NCBI GenBank assembly: GCA_900542355.1
Contig: UQNE01000007.1
Coordinates: 1-64,000, forward strand
Direction: 5' to 3'
DNA: 64,000 bases
Source of the DNA: an uncultured Bacteroidales bacterium
Lineage (GTDB): Bacteria > Bacteroidota > Bacteroidia > Bacteroidales > Paludibacteraceae
Position 1 is the stretch's first letter. Every line of letters starts with the position of its first letter. The notes under the pieces are model-generated. The model did no database searches, was not told the DNA's origin, and saw only the letters and a program-made list of their open reading frames with translations. Positions 15,901 through 24,966 of the stretch are shown here, in pieces. The translations under genes and the position numbers were made by a program.

Positions 15901-18900
15901 CGGGTTTGATAGCGATGGTGTATGGCGTCCCCACGGTGCCGTCTTCGGCGATGACACGAATGGTGTAGGTGTAGTTGTCGCTATCCAAAGCAATCTGCAG
16001 TTGCTGCTCGGTTTCGGCTTTGCGGACATCGATATGCACCATTGTATCGGTGTAGAGCGTGTAGGACGATACGGCAGGGTCGAAATCAGCGTAGGACTCA
16101 CCATCGATAAGGATAGCAGCCAGGCGGGTATTGGCAGAAGGCGTAGTAGGATAAGTGAGCGTATAGGTATGTTGCTCACTACCAAACACTTGCCACTGCA
16201 TATCGGCGGGCGTTTGGATAAAGACAACGGAGTCTTGCTCGTACTTGCTAACGAACATCGCCACATCGGGACGCTCATACGAATAGTCGTACTTATCTTC
16301 AGCAAAATCACTCGGGATATTACCATTGAGGGTAATCTCTGCGAGTTGTCCGGAGGTGGTAACAGCAGGTTGAATACGGCGAATGGTGTAGGTTCCGACA
16401 CTGCCGTTCTCGGCGGTAACCGACAGAGTGGCTTGGTCAGCCCCGAAGTGCGCCCGAACAGTCTGACCATCTTGTTTCTTAGCAAAAGCGATATCGGGCA
16501 TTGTAGAAGCGGTGATAGTGTAGTTGCGTGTATCGGGAGCAAAATCGCAGACGCCGGAAAGGCTTGCCAAGGTGGTATCATCTGAGAGGTCGGTAACGAA
16601 ACGCACCGTATAGACACGGCTCTCGCCCGCCTCAGGAGTAACGGTGATAGTCAGCACCGAGTCGGCATACGCAGTAGCCACGGTTTGCAGGCTGCTCATA
16701 GGGGCAGGGTAAACCGATGGCAGATGGCGAGTAGATGAAGAGAGATGAAGCGTGTATTCGGTGGTCTCGGGAGCAAAGCCAACTATCTCTGCCCCATCTA
16801 CATAGATAGAACGGAGTGTATTGCGTGTATCGAGCGGACGAAGGACCTCCAGGGTGTAAAGCGTAGAAGTACCGTCCTCGGCATAGTTGGTGATATTTGC
16901 ACGGCGAACGCCATATCCGCCATCTTGCGTCTCTGCCTGCCAAACTACAGATTGGGCTTGGTCAACCACCTGCCCCGTAAATGCCAAAGCGGGTGTTTGC
17001 GTTGCCTCCGGGTCGGTAAGCGTAACCGAGAAAGCCGTATCGGACAAGGTAGCATCGATGCCATTCACCTTCAAGGCAGAGAGGGTGCTGTTGTAGGAGA
17101 AACGGAACCAATCGACATAGAGTTCAGCCCCGCTCGATGCACCTTTCGATTCGTTGGTAGCATCAATGGCAATGTTCATACCTTTGATACGCTTGCCGCT
17201 CAAATCAAGCGGTTGCGTATAGGTGGAGTACTGCCCCGATGTAGCGGTCTGCGTATAGTCGAAATTATACTCGGTGTCGTCGTAGTCTTGGAAGCGGTAG
17301 GCAAAGAGTGCACCGTTGCCTGCCTTTCTCTTGTATTGATAGTTGACGGCGATAGCATCGGGCGTATTGTGGAAATTGATATAATCTGCAAAAGCATAAT
17401 GCGTCTCATTTTTTACAGATATTGCACCGGACAACTTACCCAATGTAATTACTGCAGGTAATGCACCACCAGCAGCAGACCAATACTTTGTTTTGAATCC
17501 GACTTGAGTATCTGATGATTTTACGATTTCACTACCTGTTGTTGAACAACTAACTACACAAACACTCTCAAAAAAATCCGCAGGGACTTGCCAACTTACC
17601 GGTTTATCGCCGTTGTTGTATTTGGCTTTTGTCCATTCCGTAAAGTCTGAATTAGGAATAATCTCGTTAGGATAGTGCAGATAGAGTGTGTAGGTATTGA
17701 TAAAGCCATCTTTCGACACCTCAGCCTGCCAACTCCATTGGTCGTTCACCAAACGCTGCACCTGTACTCCTGCGGCTGCTGAATACTCCACAACGGGCAA
17801 GGTTGCCGATGATGCACAGTTCACCACATAACTAAATCGATTCTTATCGAACTCTGCCAGCGGCGTGCCGTTGATAGTGATTGATTCCAACACCGCAGGG
17901 TTCTGCGTGGTGAGTTGCGGTGTGAGCGTATAGACTTGGTCGGCCTCGTTGGGGCGGTTGGAACGGACGGTGATAATCGTCGGGTGATAGATTCCGCCGG
18001 GTTGTACCCAGACGGTCTGCTCATCGAAAGCCTTGGTATATTCCACGGTCAGCGTGCGTGTGCCGTAGGGCAGGTTCACCGTTTGGTCTGTGGTTGCCAC
18101 ATTGAGCAACTCGCCCGTCTCAACTATACGCAGCGTATCCAATCGATTGGTTTTCTGCGAAAGGCTGTCGCGGAACAAAATGTTGTAGGTGCGTTGGTCG
18201 CCATTCTCGGCAGTAACGATAACCTGCGAAGTCTGCCCCAACGGCCGCGAGATAAAGTCGAGAGTCTGCTCGGGTTCGGCTTTGGTATAGACTATATCGG
18301 GTGCAGATTGAGTCTGATAGGGCAGCCAAACGGTATAGTCGGTAGTCTCGGCAGCAAATGCCAACTCGGCAATATCCGAATTGAGGTACATATCTGCCAA
18401 CGCCACATTGCCCGACTTGCGCACGGGGAAAGCAATCGTATAATCGTTGCTCGTCGTACCATCGGCAGCCACTACATGGATACGCGTGGTACCATTGACG
18501 GCACTGAAATAGGTGGTAATCGTCTGGTTGGGCAACTGTCCTACGGCAAACACATTCGGCACTACGCGTGTACGCCATGCCAGCGTATCGGCGTACGCAA
18601 AGCGGGTCGGCTCGAAATCGGACAACGAAACACCATCGATACGGATATCGCTCAGCAAAGCATTATCCGACATCACGCGGGTGTAGCGGATAGTATAAGT
18701 CATAGTAGCCCCACCCTCGGCACGAACAATCAGTTGCTGTTGGTCAGCAGTGGTGTTAGCCACCAGAACAGTTTGTCCCTCACGCACGCTATATATAAAG
18801 TGTGGCAATGCAGCACCATTGTCCAACGAAAGCGTATAGTCGGTTTGGTCGGGGTCGAAAGCCAAGGTATGCCCCTCTACCTGCAGGTTCTGCAAGCGGG

Positions 18901-21900
18901 CATCGTTGTATTTGGCAATACGGAAAGCCACGGTATAAGTAGCCTCAGCACCCGATGGTGCTACCACGGTGATAGCGGTAGTGGCGGGTGCGGACTGACC
19001 AAAATAGGTAACTTGTGTATCGCTATTTTGGAGGAACGATACCACAGGCAAGGTACTGCCCGCAGGCAGGTCTATCGTATAAGCGGTGGTAGCGGGGTTG
19101 AACTGCGGCAGGGGAGTGCCGTCAATCAAGATAGCACGCAGTGTGCAGTCGGCAGAAACGGTCTTTTGGAAATGGAGCGTATAGACTACATGTCCTTCCT
19201 CTGCCTGCACATAGAGCATCACATCGTTGCCCTTGCGCAGCACATCCACCGTGCGGCCCGCAGCGGCTTGGTAAGTAACAGCGGGCAGTCCGTCGGTGTA
19301 TGCCACCGTATATTCAGTCGTCTGCGGAGCAAAACCTGCCAACGGAGTACCATCGAGCAGGATACTCTCCAGCGTAACCGACGAGAGGGGCGAGGCGGTG
19401 AAGGTGATAGTATAGACATTGGCGGCACCGCTCTCCGGGGTAACGCAGATATGTGCCACGCCAGCAGCATACGGAGCGGTGATAGTTACCTGCTGTCCCT
19501 CCTCTTTATCCACGGTGATCCGCGGGCAAGTAGTCGAGCCGAGCGACACGGTGTAGGCAAGCGTATTCTTATCGAAGCCTGCCAACGGCTGCCCGTCCAG
19601 GTAAATCATCTTGAGAAAAGCATTCTCCGATTTCTGAATGATAAACCGAATCGTATAGGTGCGTTTGTCGCCGTTCTCAGCGGTAACCGTGATAGTCTGC
19701 GTAGCGTTCTCACACATACTCAGGACTTTCTGCGAAGCCTCAGCCTTATCGTAAGCCACTGCCGGAATGGTACTTACGCCCACAGGTAGGGTGTAGGTAT
19801 AGTTGAGCATGTCTGCGTGGAAGTTAGCCAGCGGCGCACCGTCCACATAGATCATCCCCAGAGCCGTATTACTCGATGTGGTAACCGTGAAATGGATGAT
19901 ATAGGTCTGCCCTGCCCCACTCTGCGGACGCACGGTAATCTTATAGTCGTCGGTTACATTGCTGCCCGAACGCACCGTAATCGTCTGATACTCATCGTTG
20001 GGCGTGTAGGTTACCGTCGGCTGCTTGGTTGTGCCTTGCGGTAGAGTAACCGTATATTCCAGTTGGTTCTTATCGTAGTCTGCCAGTGCTACGCCGTCCA
20101 AATAAATCATCTTGAGCGTAGCATCGGTGGCTTGTTGTACAGAGAAAGTAATCTGATAAACCGTGGTATTCCCATTGCCTGCTGCCACTACGATACGAGT
20201 GGTACCGTTCAGTCCGCCCGACATAATGGTAACCGTCTCATACTCATCGCCTTTGATCGCCTCTATCTGCGGCATCTCGGTTGTTCCGATAGGCAGGGTA
20301 TAGGTATATTCGGTCTTGTCTGCCGAGAAATCGGGCAGTTCCACCCCGCCTATTCGTATGCCTGCGAGTGTAGAAATCTCCGATTTGAGCGTAGTGAATA
20401 CAATCTTATAGACGCTCTGATCGCCGTTGCCGGCAGTTACGGTAACGCGCGTGGTACCATCTAACCCGCCCTCGGTGATACTCACTTGCTGATACTCATC
20501 GCCCGGCTCGTAGATTATCTTAGGCAAAGCAGTCGTACCCATCGGCAGCGTAACATAGTAGGTGAAGTTATCAACCGCAAAATCGCGGATATAACCGCCT
20601 TCCACTTGCAGGTTCTTCAGGTACGAATACGACGAAGCCTCCAAACGAAAATTGAGTTTGTAGGTCTTGGGTACTGCATTGCCGGGTGTGGTAACGGCAA
20701 TCTGATAAGTACCTCCGTCTATCACGGCGGGGGCGGTGTATTTGATAGTTTGCGCACCTGCGGGATAAGCCGATACCGCCTCTATGGTAGGCATCACCGT
20801 TGTTCCGACAGGCAGCGAGACACGATAGATAGTCTGTGTCGGCACAAAGCCCGTCAGCGATTTGCCATTCACGAGGATGTCTTTGAGCGTGTTGTCAGCC
20901 AAGGCTGCGACACGAAAATTGAGCGTATAGGTAGCAGTGGTCTGCTTATCGGCCGCCGTAACCTTGATAGTAGCCGTACCGGTTGTGCTTGTAGGTTGCG
21001 TGATGCCAATAGTCTGCGCGTCCTCCTGCCCCTCTGCCGTAACCACGGGCGTGGCGGTAGTACCATAAGGCAAATCCACCGTATAGGAATAGGTGGTAGC
21101 ACTAAAATTGCGCAGGCTCGCACCGTTCACTCGGATGTCCGCCAACTTAGCATTCTTGCTCGCCTCGCGCACGAATTTGATTTTATATACCTGTTGTTTG
21201 GTGCCGTCTTCCGACTTCACGGTGATGACGGTAGGTGCCCCATCGATGACGCCATCTTCTATCGTAATTTCCTTGCCCGACAATACACGCCCCGCAAAAG
21301 TGGCGGTGGTACCATGGGCATTGGTCAGCGAACCTGCACCACGGCGTGCCTCTATCTTAGGCAAAGCGGTAGCGTCGCGACCGAGCGAATAGGTCTGCTC
21401 CTCGGAGGTGTTGGGGTTGAAGCCCTTCCACTCCTTATCATCGATAAAGAGTTTCTGAATAGTAGCCGAATAGATGAGTTCCACATCGTCCACATAGAGC
21501 GAGTTGCCCGCATACAAACCGCTCGTAGCGCGGAAGTTCGGGTAGTTGCTCGCGGAGAAGATGATATTCATCATCGTGGGCGCATCGCTGCTAAAATAGT
21601 AAATCGGCACGCGGATATTCGTCCAGTTGTTGTACTCTTTTTTCTCGTACCACAAGCCCTCGGCTATCTGATTGGCTTTTTGGTCGGTACCGCACTCGTT
21701 GCCGTCAAGAGCCTGACGAATATCGCTCTCCTCGTTGGTCTTGCTGAGCGAAGTACAGTTGCCGTTCTTGCCCTTGTATTTATTTCCTTTGGAAGTACCC
21801 GACCATGCATAGTAGAGCAAGTAGAAGTCCTCCTTATCCACATTCGCCCCCACACGGCGTATCCATACCGACATGCTGTCCGGGCGGTAGGTGAAACTGA

Positions 21901-22303
21901 TACCTCCCTCCGTACCGGCAGTGGCTTCGCTCACCGCCGTAATGCTCTTCACATACACCCACGGCTGCCCGAGCGAGAAATAGCCCGGCGATACCTCCGT
22001 GATACCGGCAGCACCTACCTCTTGGTCTTGCACCATCATCGATGCCGATCCTGTATGCCCCGCCTCTTTGTGGGCGAAGTTGAACTTAAAACCGAACTGC
22101 GTTACATTGCTTGCGTTCCAACTTGCAGGCTGAATACTGCCATTGAAAGCCGCACCGCTCCAATCCTCAAAACCGGGATTGGGCAGTTGCTGCGCACGCG
22201 CGGGAACCGCTAATAGGGAACATACACCCAAACACATTGCCGCTTTGGTCAGTGAACGAACCCAAGTCTGCAATCGGGATGTCTCTGTAAAAAGTTTCCT
22301 CAT
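12956..22303 (-). CDS. Giant T9SS-type secreted protein of about 30 cadherin-like repeats
   Basis: 3115 residues. The start at 22303 (MRKLFTETS) is preferred because it gives a clean signal peptide ending at ARA-QQ. Residues about 40-290 form a PCMD-like (putative carbohydrate metabolism domain) module opening NPGFEDWS. About 15 repeats of 85-95 residues follow, each patterned L-x-x-I-x-V-D/N-G, F, Y-T-V-x-LP-x-GTT, P, Q-T-V, then VTAENG and YTIxF (cadherin-like beta-sandwich, PF12733 type). A second PCMD-like module lies at about 1545-1740 (PNSDFTEWT), then about 15 more repeats. The last 100 residues end in YDMYGHRI and KIASGKLIIVP, like a T9SS type A sorting tail. It is probably cell-surface attached and adhesive. 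DNA copies of the repeat are well diverged. Long antisense frames are shadows. Confidence 0.9.
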   Translation of the reverse strand: MRKLFTETSRLQTWVRSLTKAAMCLGVCSLLAVPARAQQLPNPGFEDWSGAAFNGSIQPASWNASNVTQFGFKFNFAHKEAGHTGSASMMVQDQEVGAAGITEVSPGYFSLGQPWVYVKSITAVSEATAGTEGGISFTYRPDSMSVWIRRVGANVDKEDFYLLYYAWSGTSKGNKYKGKNGNCTSLSKTNEESDIRQALDGNECGTDQKANQIAEGLWYEKKEYNNWTNIRVPIYYFSSDAPTMMNIIFSASNYPNFRATSGLYAGNSLYVDDVELIYSATIQKLFIDDKEWKGFNPNTSEEQTYSLGRDATALPKIEARRGAGSLTNAHGTTATFAGRVLSGKEITIEDGVIDGAPTVITVKSEDGTKQQVYKIKFVREASKNAKLADIRVNGASLRNFSATTYSYTVDLPYGTTATPVVTAEGQEDAQTIGITQPTSTTGTATIKVTAADKQTTATYTLNFRVAALADNTLKDILVNGKSLTGFVPTQTIYRVSLPVGTTVMPTIEAVSAYPAGAQTIKYTAPAVIDGGTYQIAVTTPGNAVPKTYKLNFRLEASSYSYLKNLQVEGGYIRDFAVDNFTYYVTLPMGTTALPKIIYEPGDEYQQVSITEGGLDGTTRVTVTAGNGDQSVYKIVFTTLKSEISTLAGIRIGGVELPDFSADKTEYTYTLPIGTTEMPQIEAIKGDEYETVTIMSGGLNGTTRIVVAAGNGNTTVYQITFSVQQATDATLKMIYLDGVALADYDKNQLEYTVTLPQGTTKQPTVTYTPNDEYQTITVRSGSNVTDDYKITVRPQSGAGQTYIIHFTVTTSSNTALGMIYVDGAPLANFHADMLNYTYTLPVGVSTIPAVAYDKAEASQKVLSMCENATQTITVTAENGDKRTYTIRFIIQKSENAFLKMIYLDGQPLAGFDKNTLAYTVSLGSTTCPRITVDKEEGQQVTITAPYAAGVAHICVTPESGAANVYTITFTASPLSSVTLESILLDGTPLAGFAPQTTEYTVAYTDGLPAVTYQAAAGRTVDVLRKGNDVMLYVQAEEGHVVYTLHFQKTVSADCTLRAILIDGTPLPQFNPATTAYTIDLPAGSTLPVVSFLQNSDTQVTYFGQSAPATTAITVVAPSGAEATYTVAFRIAKYNDARLQNLQVEGHTLAFDPDQTDYTLSLDNGAALPHFIYSVREGQTVLVANTTADQQQLIVRAEGGATMTYTIRYTRVMSDNALLSDIRIDGVSLSDFEPTRFAYADTLAWRTRVVPNVFAVGQLPNQTITTYFSAVNGTTRIHVVAADGTTSNDYTIAFPVRKSGNVALADMYLNSDIAELAFAAETTDYTVWLPYQTQSAPDIVYTKAEPEQTLDFISRPLGQTSQVIVTAENGDQRTYNILFRDSLSQKTNRLDTLRIVETGELLNVATTDQTVNLPYGTRTLTVEYTKAFDEQTVWVQPGGIYHPTIITVRSNRPNEADQVYTLTPQLTTQNPAVLESITINGTPLAEFDKNRFSYVVNCASSATLPVVEYSAAAGVQVQRLVNDQWSWQAEVSKDGFINTYTLYLHYPNEIIPNSDFTEWTKAKYNNGDKPVSWQVPADFFESVCVVSCSTTGSEIVKSSDTQVGFKTKYWSAAGGALPAVITLGKLSGAISVKNETHYAFADYINFHNTPDAIAVNYQYKRKAGNGALFAYRFQDYDDTEYNFDYTQTATSGQYSTYTQPLDLSGKRIKGMNIAIDATNESKGASSGAELYVDWFRFSYNSTLSALKVNGIDATLSDTAFSVTLTDPEATQTPALAFTGQVVDQAQSVVWQAETQDGGYGVRRANITNYAEDGTSTLYTLEVLRPLDTRNTLRSIYVDGAEIVGFAPETTEYTLHLSSSTRHLPSVYPAPMSSLQTVATAYADSVLTITVTPEAGESRVYTVRFVTDLSDDTTLASLSGVCDFAPDTRNYTITASTMPDIAFAKKQDGQTVRAHFGADQATLSVTAENGSVGTYTIRRIQPAVTTSGQLAEITLNGNIPSDFAEDKYDYSYERPDVAMFVSKYEQDSVVFIQTPADMQWQVFGSEQHTYTLTYPTTPSANTRLAAILIDGESYADFDPAVSSYTLYTDTMVHIDVRKAETEQQLQIALDSDNYTYTIRVIAEDGTVGTPYTIAIKPVLSADSRLASILLNGTEIDDFDPATLTYTVTLPAPTVKLAEPQMPSLEYIVGDKAQTVELTAGRLGRNTYITVTAENGQISEYTVLVQTEPSHNADLTGIIVDGVPVAHFESGRHFYSVRTESSQPDIEWTADDNFQTVTLLATAANDMGYVLHVVAQDGTTAQDYTVEVFTESLSTDATLANILLNGQTFSEFEHALNPRLSFSSMQNTYQINLPAGTTYLPEVSASLRVDGQDIATSVSGMTVYLDITAPDGATTNRYTLDFVIPMSANADLGMIYLDGDSLPAFAPTQYYYPVTLPVGVHSLPEVVAQKAETRQQVSAETKDNYVTINVLAEDGTTQATYTVAFAFTPSAADTLQMIYADGLPMADFAPQRFYYVLSLPVGTATFPELSWANADDWQTVRIDTLQHTAQSLVRQLVVTSESGRSNYYTVAYSILQSAVDTLQMIYIDEKPLAAFLAATTEYWYTVPASTTQVPSVYPLQGDAYQTVSVTQTRETMSDKSLSEKTEIQVVAANGSTRTYIIHYPLQLSSEHTLDMILVGGKNLSEFDSERFSYKVSLPIETTNLPLVTVIKKEDAQQVEITTNGDTVFVRVTAEDLSEATYTLLFERVKSSNANLQNIELSNGLALPFESSHYDYTITIPYGQTSLPAITTVKAEAEQTVEQSAPDTLATGEQIVTILVTAANGIDQCAYTLTFAFAKNNDASLTAIFVRGNLIEGFRSDSTEYLISYPVGASTADFATDRQITYTLSDEQAQAELSVADDGTAVISVTAQDGTVRTYIIRQGILSDTDNLLSMIYFDHEEFTAFDPEQTFYTYYIVEGLTAPKVTAEAQSQWADVSVKDVSVGDTCIISCTAQSGETRKYYIWFAQSSLNDALTPTADDVLVKRLAGSTQIFVATLRKDVSFALYDMYGHRIALEKVPVADPNDVEMVTEADGRERLLNVSSLRSGITLTLDTNNIYFYVFYLSEKQKIASGKLIIVP

Positions 22304-22371
22304 ATTAATTAAGATAATCATTAAATATGTCCGTATTTTACCGCACAAAAAGTGCGTTTTCTTATCGGGTG

Positions 22372-22402
22372 CAAAATTACTGCAAATCGTACAACCCCGC
22401 AA
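22372..22402 (-). promoter_or_regulatory. Promoter of the giant repeat-protein gene
   Basis: On the minus strand TTG (22402-22400), 20 bp, TAATTTTG (22379-22372). The leader of about 60 nt holds a small hairpin, CGCAC and GTGCG around five T (22342-22356), ahead of the ATG at 22303. Confidence 0.65.
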
Positions 22403-22480
22403 GCCCTTATATTAGGAAAAAATAGACGATTGTTAAGGCTATGCGCAAAAATAGGCGTTTTACAGGGTAGAAATCAGCAC

Positions 22481-22514
22481 AAAAAATAAGCAACCACCCA
22501 TCCGAGGCGGTTGC
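22481..22514 (-). terminator. Terminator after the 262-residue protein gene
   Basis: GCAACC and GGTTGC (22490-22495 and 22509-22514) with a 13-nt loop. On the minus strand the stem is followed by TTATTTTTTG. It separates the gene at 22540 from the giant gene's promoter. Confidence 0.65.
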
Positions 22515-22539
22515 TATGTAAGGAAATATGTGGTCTTGA

Positions 22540-23328
22540 TTAGAAATGCAGTGCCAATCCCAATCCGTTGGTGTTGGCTTGCAGATGAAGTGAAAGCGGT
22601 TTGCTGTCGTCTGCCGTACTCTCTTTAGCCGGGTGCTGCAAGAGGTAGCAGTTGTTGTACACCTCGTGGGTATGATTGCACTTCTTGCTGCCCACCGAGA
22701 GCAACGGGATAGAAGCCACCGTGCATACAGCACCGCCCGCCATCATAATAATTCCGGCCGTTGACATTCCTACACCATAGTACGAATTGGGGTCAGAGGC
22801 ATCGTGATGGCGTTGCATCTTCAGACCAACGATATACACCGGAATACCCACTGCCTCAAGGCACAGCCCCGAACCGAAGAAACGCCAACCGAGCGACCAT
22901 AGTTTCTGCCCGCGTTGGTAACTCTGCCATGCCTCGGGACAGTTATTCTCGATAAACTTAAGATACGCCTCCTCCGTCATCTGCGTTACTTGGGTATCCT
23001 CATTCAAGAAATAGATATGCTTCTGCTTGGTAATCATACCCGGCAGCAGAGGCTGGCGCACCACTTTATCGTAGAGCGCAGGGTCGGTCAGGTCGTTATT
23101 AAACACCGATACACGCCCGTCTTCAAACAGGATAGACACGATATTCGAGAGCGGCAAACGGAAAGTGGGACCGTCGATCTCGTCTGCCTGCCGATAGAGG
23201 ATGTCGTAGGACGACACCTCTATTATCTTAGCGTTGATACGCTCCGCATCGGTGGTTACGATGATGTCTTGTGCCGACACTGCCAGAGCCGACACCGCAC
23301 ACACAATCAGAAAGCATAGTCGTTTCAT
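22540..23328 (-). CDS. Secreted or membrane-anchored protein of unknown function
   Basis: 262 residues with a signal peptide (MKRLCFLIVCAVSALAVSA). The first part, IIVTTDAERINAKIIEVSS then DGPTFRLPLSNIVSILFEDG, is a pattern common in Bacteroidales hypothetical proteins that I know only as uncharacterised. Two hydrophobic helices follow at about 150-170 and 190-215. The chain ends in alternating hydrophobic residues closing with Phe, possibly an outer-membrane strand. It has its own promoter and terminator, so it is a single-gene unit next to the giant gene. Confidence 0.7.
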   Translation of the reverse strand: MKRLCFLIVCAVSALAVSAQDIIVTTDAERINAKIIEVSSYDILYRQADEIDGPTFRLPLSNIVSILFEDGRVSVFNNDLTDPALYDKVVRQPLLPGMITKQKHIYFLNEDTQVTQMTEEAYLKFIENNCPEAWQSYQRGQKLWSLGWRFFGSGLCLEAVGIPVYIVGLKMQRHHDASDPNSYYGVGMSTAGIIMMAGGAVCTVASIPLLSVGSKKCNHTHEVYNNCYLLQHPAKESTADDSKPLSLHLQANTNGLGLALHF

Positions 23329-23359
23329 ATAGCCGATAGGTTTTATCTAAAACTCGCGA

Positions 23360-23390
23360 CAAAGGTACTGTTTTATTTTGAATTATGCAA
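23360..23390 (-). promoter_or_regulatory. Promoter of the 262-residue protein gene
   Basis: On the minus strand TTG (23390-23388), 20 bp, TACCTTTG (23367-23360). The predicted leader is about 25-30 nt before the ATG at 23328. Confidence 0.7.
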
Positions 23391-24105
23391 CCCAAGAGCC
23401 ACATTGAGCAATAATCGGAAGATTTATCTTAACAAAAGGAACTTTTTTCAGAACGCCGCATTATGCATTCGTTCGTTATGCATTAACAAAGTACCACTCT
23501 CTGACGGACTATACACGAAGTACGGTCGGACTATGGTCGGATTTGCTTAATCACCGCATAATCACCCCTTAATCACCGCATAATCACCCGATAATCACCC
23601 AATAACGACCCGATATCGACAGGGAACAGACTCGGTACAGGAATGTCCTGTTAGTCATTTTGACATAATGACTGCGTTTTGCAAGAATATGTATCATTTT
23701 GAAAAAATACAAATTAACCATTAGGTTTCGATAAGGTCTCGACGAGGTTTCGATAAAATCCTTACTTAGACAATATAACATTTTGACAGATATTTTGGCG
23801 AAACGGTAACAAATTGAACGGACGAATAATGGAGAAAACAGCACAAAAAAATAGGGCGTAACAGTACGGAATTGGGGAATAACCAGTGTAACAGTGTAAC
23901 AGTGTAACAGTTGATTTTTATCATTATGTGTGTGCGCACAGGCGGGTATAAAGTTTTAGAAACAGCCGTTACACTGTTACACAATGCATAATGTAGAATG
24001 TAGGATGAAGGATGTAGGAGATGGGATTTTCTTGTTTTTTTGGGGTGCAGAGGCTACCATTTGGGGGAATGGTTGCTCGTATTTGGGCGGCAAAATGGCA
24101 CAGAT
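23391..24105. other. Gene-free, repeat-rich intergenic stretch
   Basis: No convincing gene in about 700 bp. Several repeat types lie side by side. CCGCATAATCACCC is repeated about four times at 23553-23605. A 7-bp inverted repeat (AGTCATT and AATGACT, 23653-23673) surrounds TTGACAT. TTTCGATAAGGTCTCGAC units sit at 23725-23760. GTGTAACA is repeated three times at 23896-23911, with a matching inverted TTACACTGTTACAC at 23968-23982. ATGCATAATGTAGAATG words begin at 23984. The frame starting at 23984 into mlaE lies before the promoter and is not coding. Confidence 0.7.
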
Positions 24106-24137
24106 ATTGCGTATATCAAAAAAAAGCAGTATCTTTG
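24106..24137 (+). promoter_or_regulatory. Promoter of the mlaE-mlaF operon
   Basis: ATTG at 24106-24109, 20 bp, TATCTTTG at 24130-24137. It sets the mlaE start at 24173, because the in-frame ATG at 24140 would fall at or before the transcription start. Confidence 0.7.
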
Positions 24138-24172
24138 CAATGCATAATGTAGAATGCACAATGCATAATTAT

Positions 24173-24916
24173 ATGTTTAGTACATTTTTTCGACATATCG
24201 GGGAGTACTTTCTCCTAATGGGCAAGGTGTTTCGTATGCCCGACCGGCAGCGTATGTTCTGGCGTCAGTACTCGCGTGAATTGGAGAAACAGGGGCTGCA
24301 ATCGCTACCTATTGTGACGATTATTTCGGTGTTTATCGGTGCTATCTTGACGATACAAGCCAAGACGAACACGGAAAATCCGTTGCTGCCGACCTATACG
24401 ACCGGTTTGCTCACCCGAGAGACCTTGCTGCTTGAGTTTTCATCGACTATTCTGTGCTTGATTTTGGCGGGAAAAGTAGGGTCGAACATCGCCTCGGAGA
24501 TAGGCACAATGCGTATCACGGAGCAGATAGACGCCATGGAGATTATGGGTGTAAACTCGGCTAACTACTTGATTTTGCCCAAGATATTGGCGTTTGTATC
24601 GATGATGCCGTTCTTGGTGATTATCTCGACGACCATTGGTTTGATAGGCGGTTGGGGCGTAGGTGCGTTCACGGACATCATCACGGTGAAAGACTATCTG
24701 GTAGGCGTACAATACGCATTCAACCCGTACTTTGTATGGTACGGAATCATCAAAGCCTTGGTGTTTGCATTCATCATCACGAGTATGAGCAGTTACTACG
24801 GCTACAATGTGCGCGGTGGTGCGCTGGAGGTAGGTAAAGCCAGTACGAGCGCAGTGGTAAACTCGAGCATAACCATCCTATTTGCCGACCTACTGCTGAC
24901 AAAACTGCTGCTGTAA
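24173..24916 (+). CDS. mlaE: MlaE-family lipid ABC transporter permease
   Basis: 247 residues, the normal length for MlaE. There is an amphipathic N-terminus (FSTFFRHIGEYFLLMGKVF), then about five membrane helices. Family blocks are the TNTENPLLPTYTTGLLTRET region, GSNIASEIGTMRITEQIDAM with its conserved E-x-x-A-M-E-like pattern, and SSYYGYNVRGGALEVGKAST. It moves phospholipids between inner and outer membranes together with MlaF and an MCE protein. The partner ATPase gene follows after 50 nt. No MCE (MlaD) gene is in the window. Confidence 0.93.
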   Translation: MFSTFFRHIGEYFLLMGKVFRMPDRQRMFWRQYSRELEKQGLQSLPIVTIISVFIGAILTIQAKTNTENPLLPTYTTGLLTRETLLLEFSSTILCLILAGKVGSNIASEIGTMRITEQIDAMEIMGVNSANYLILPKILAFVSMMPFLVIISTTIGLIGGWGVGAFTDIITVKDYLVGVQYAFNPYFVWYGIIKALVFAFIITSMSSYYGYNVRGGALEVGKASTSAVVNSSITILFADLLLTKLLL

Positions 24917-24966
24917 TTCAATGCATAATGATGAATGCATAATGCATAATTTTATCTTTTGGTGAA

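Noticed and set aside
13400..22213. Long plus-strand frames (up to about 620 codons) opposite the giant gene
   Set aside because: They arise from codon bias on the other strand of a repeat protein. They show no family motif, and the minus-strand protein is clear.
23984..24172. N-terminal extension of MlaE from the ATG at 23984
   Set aside because: It lies upstream of and across the promoter at 24106-24137 and adds 63 residues of non-family sequence.
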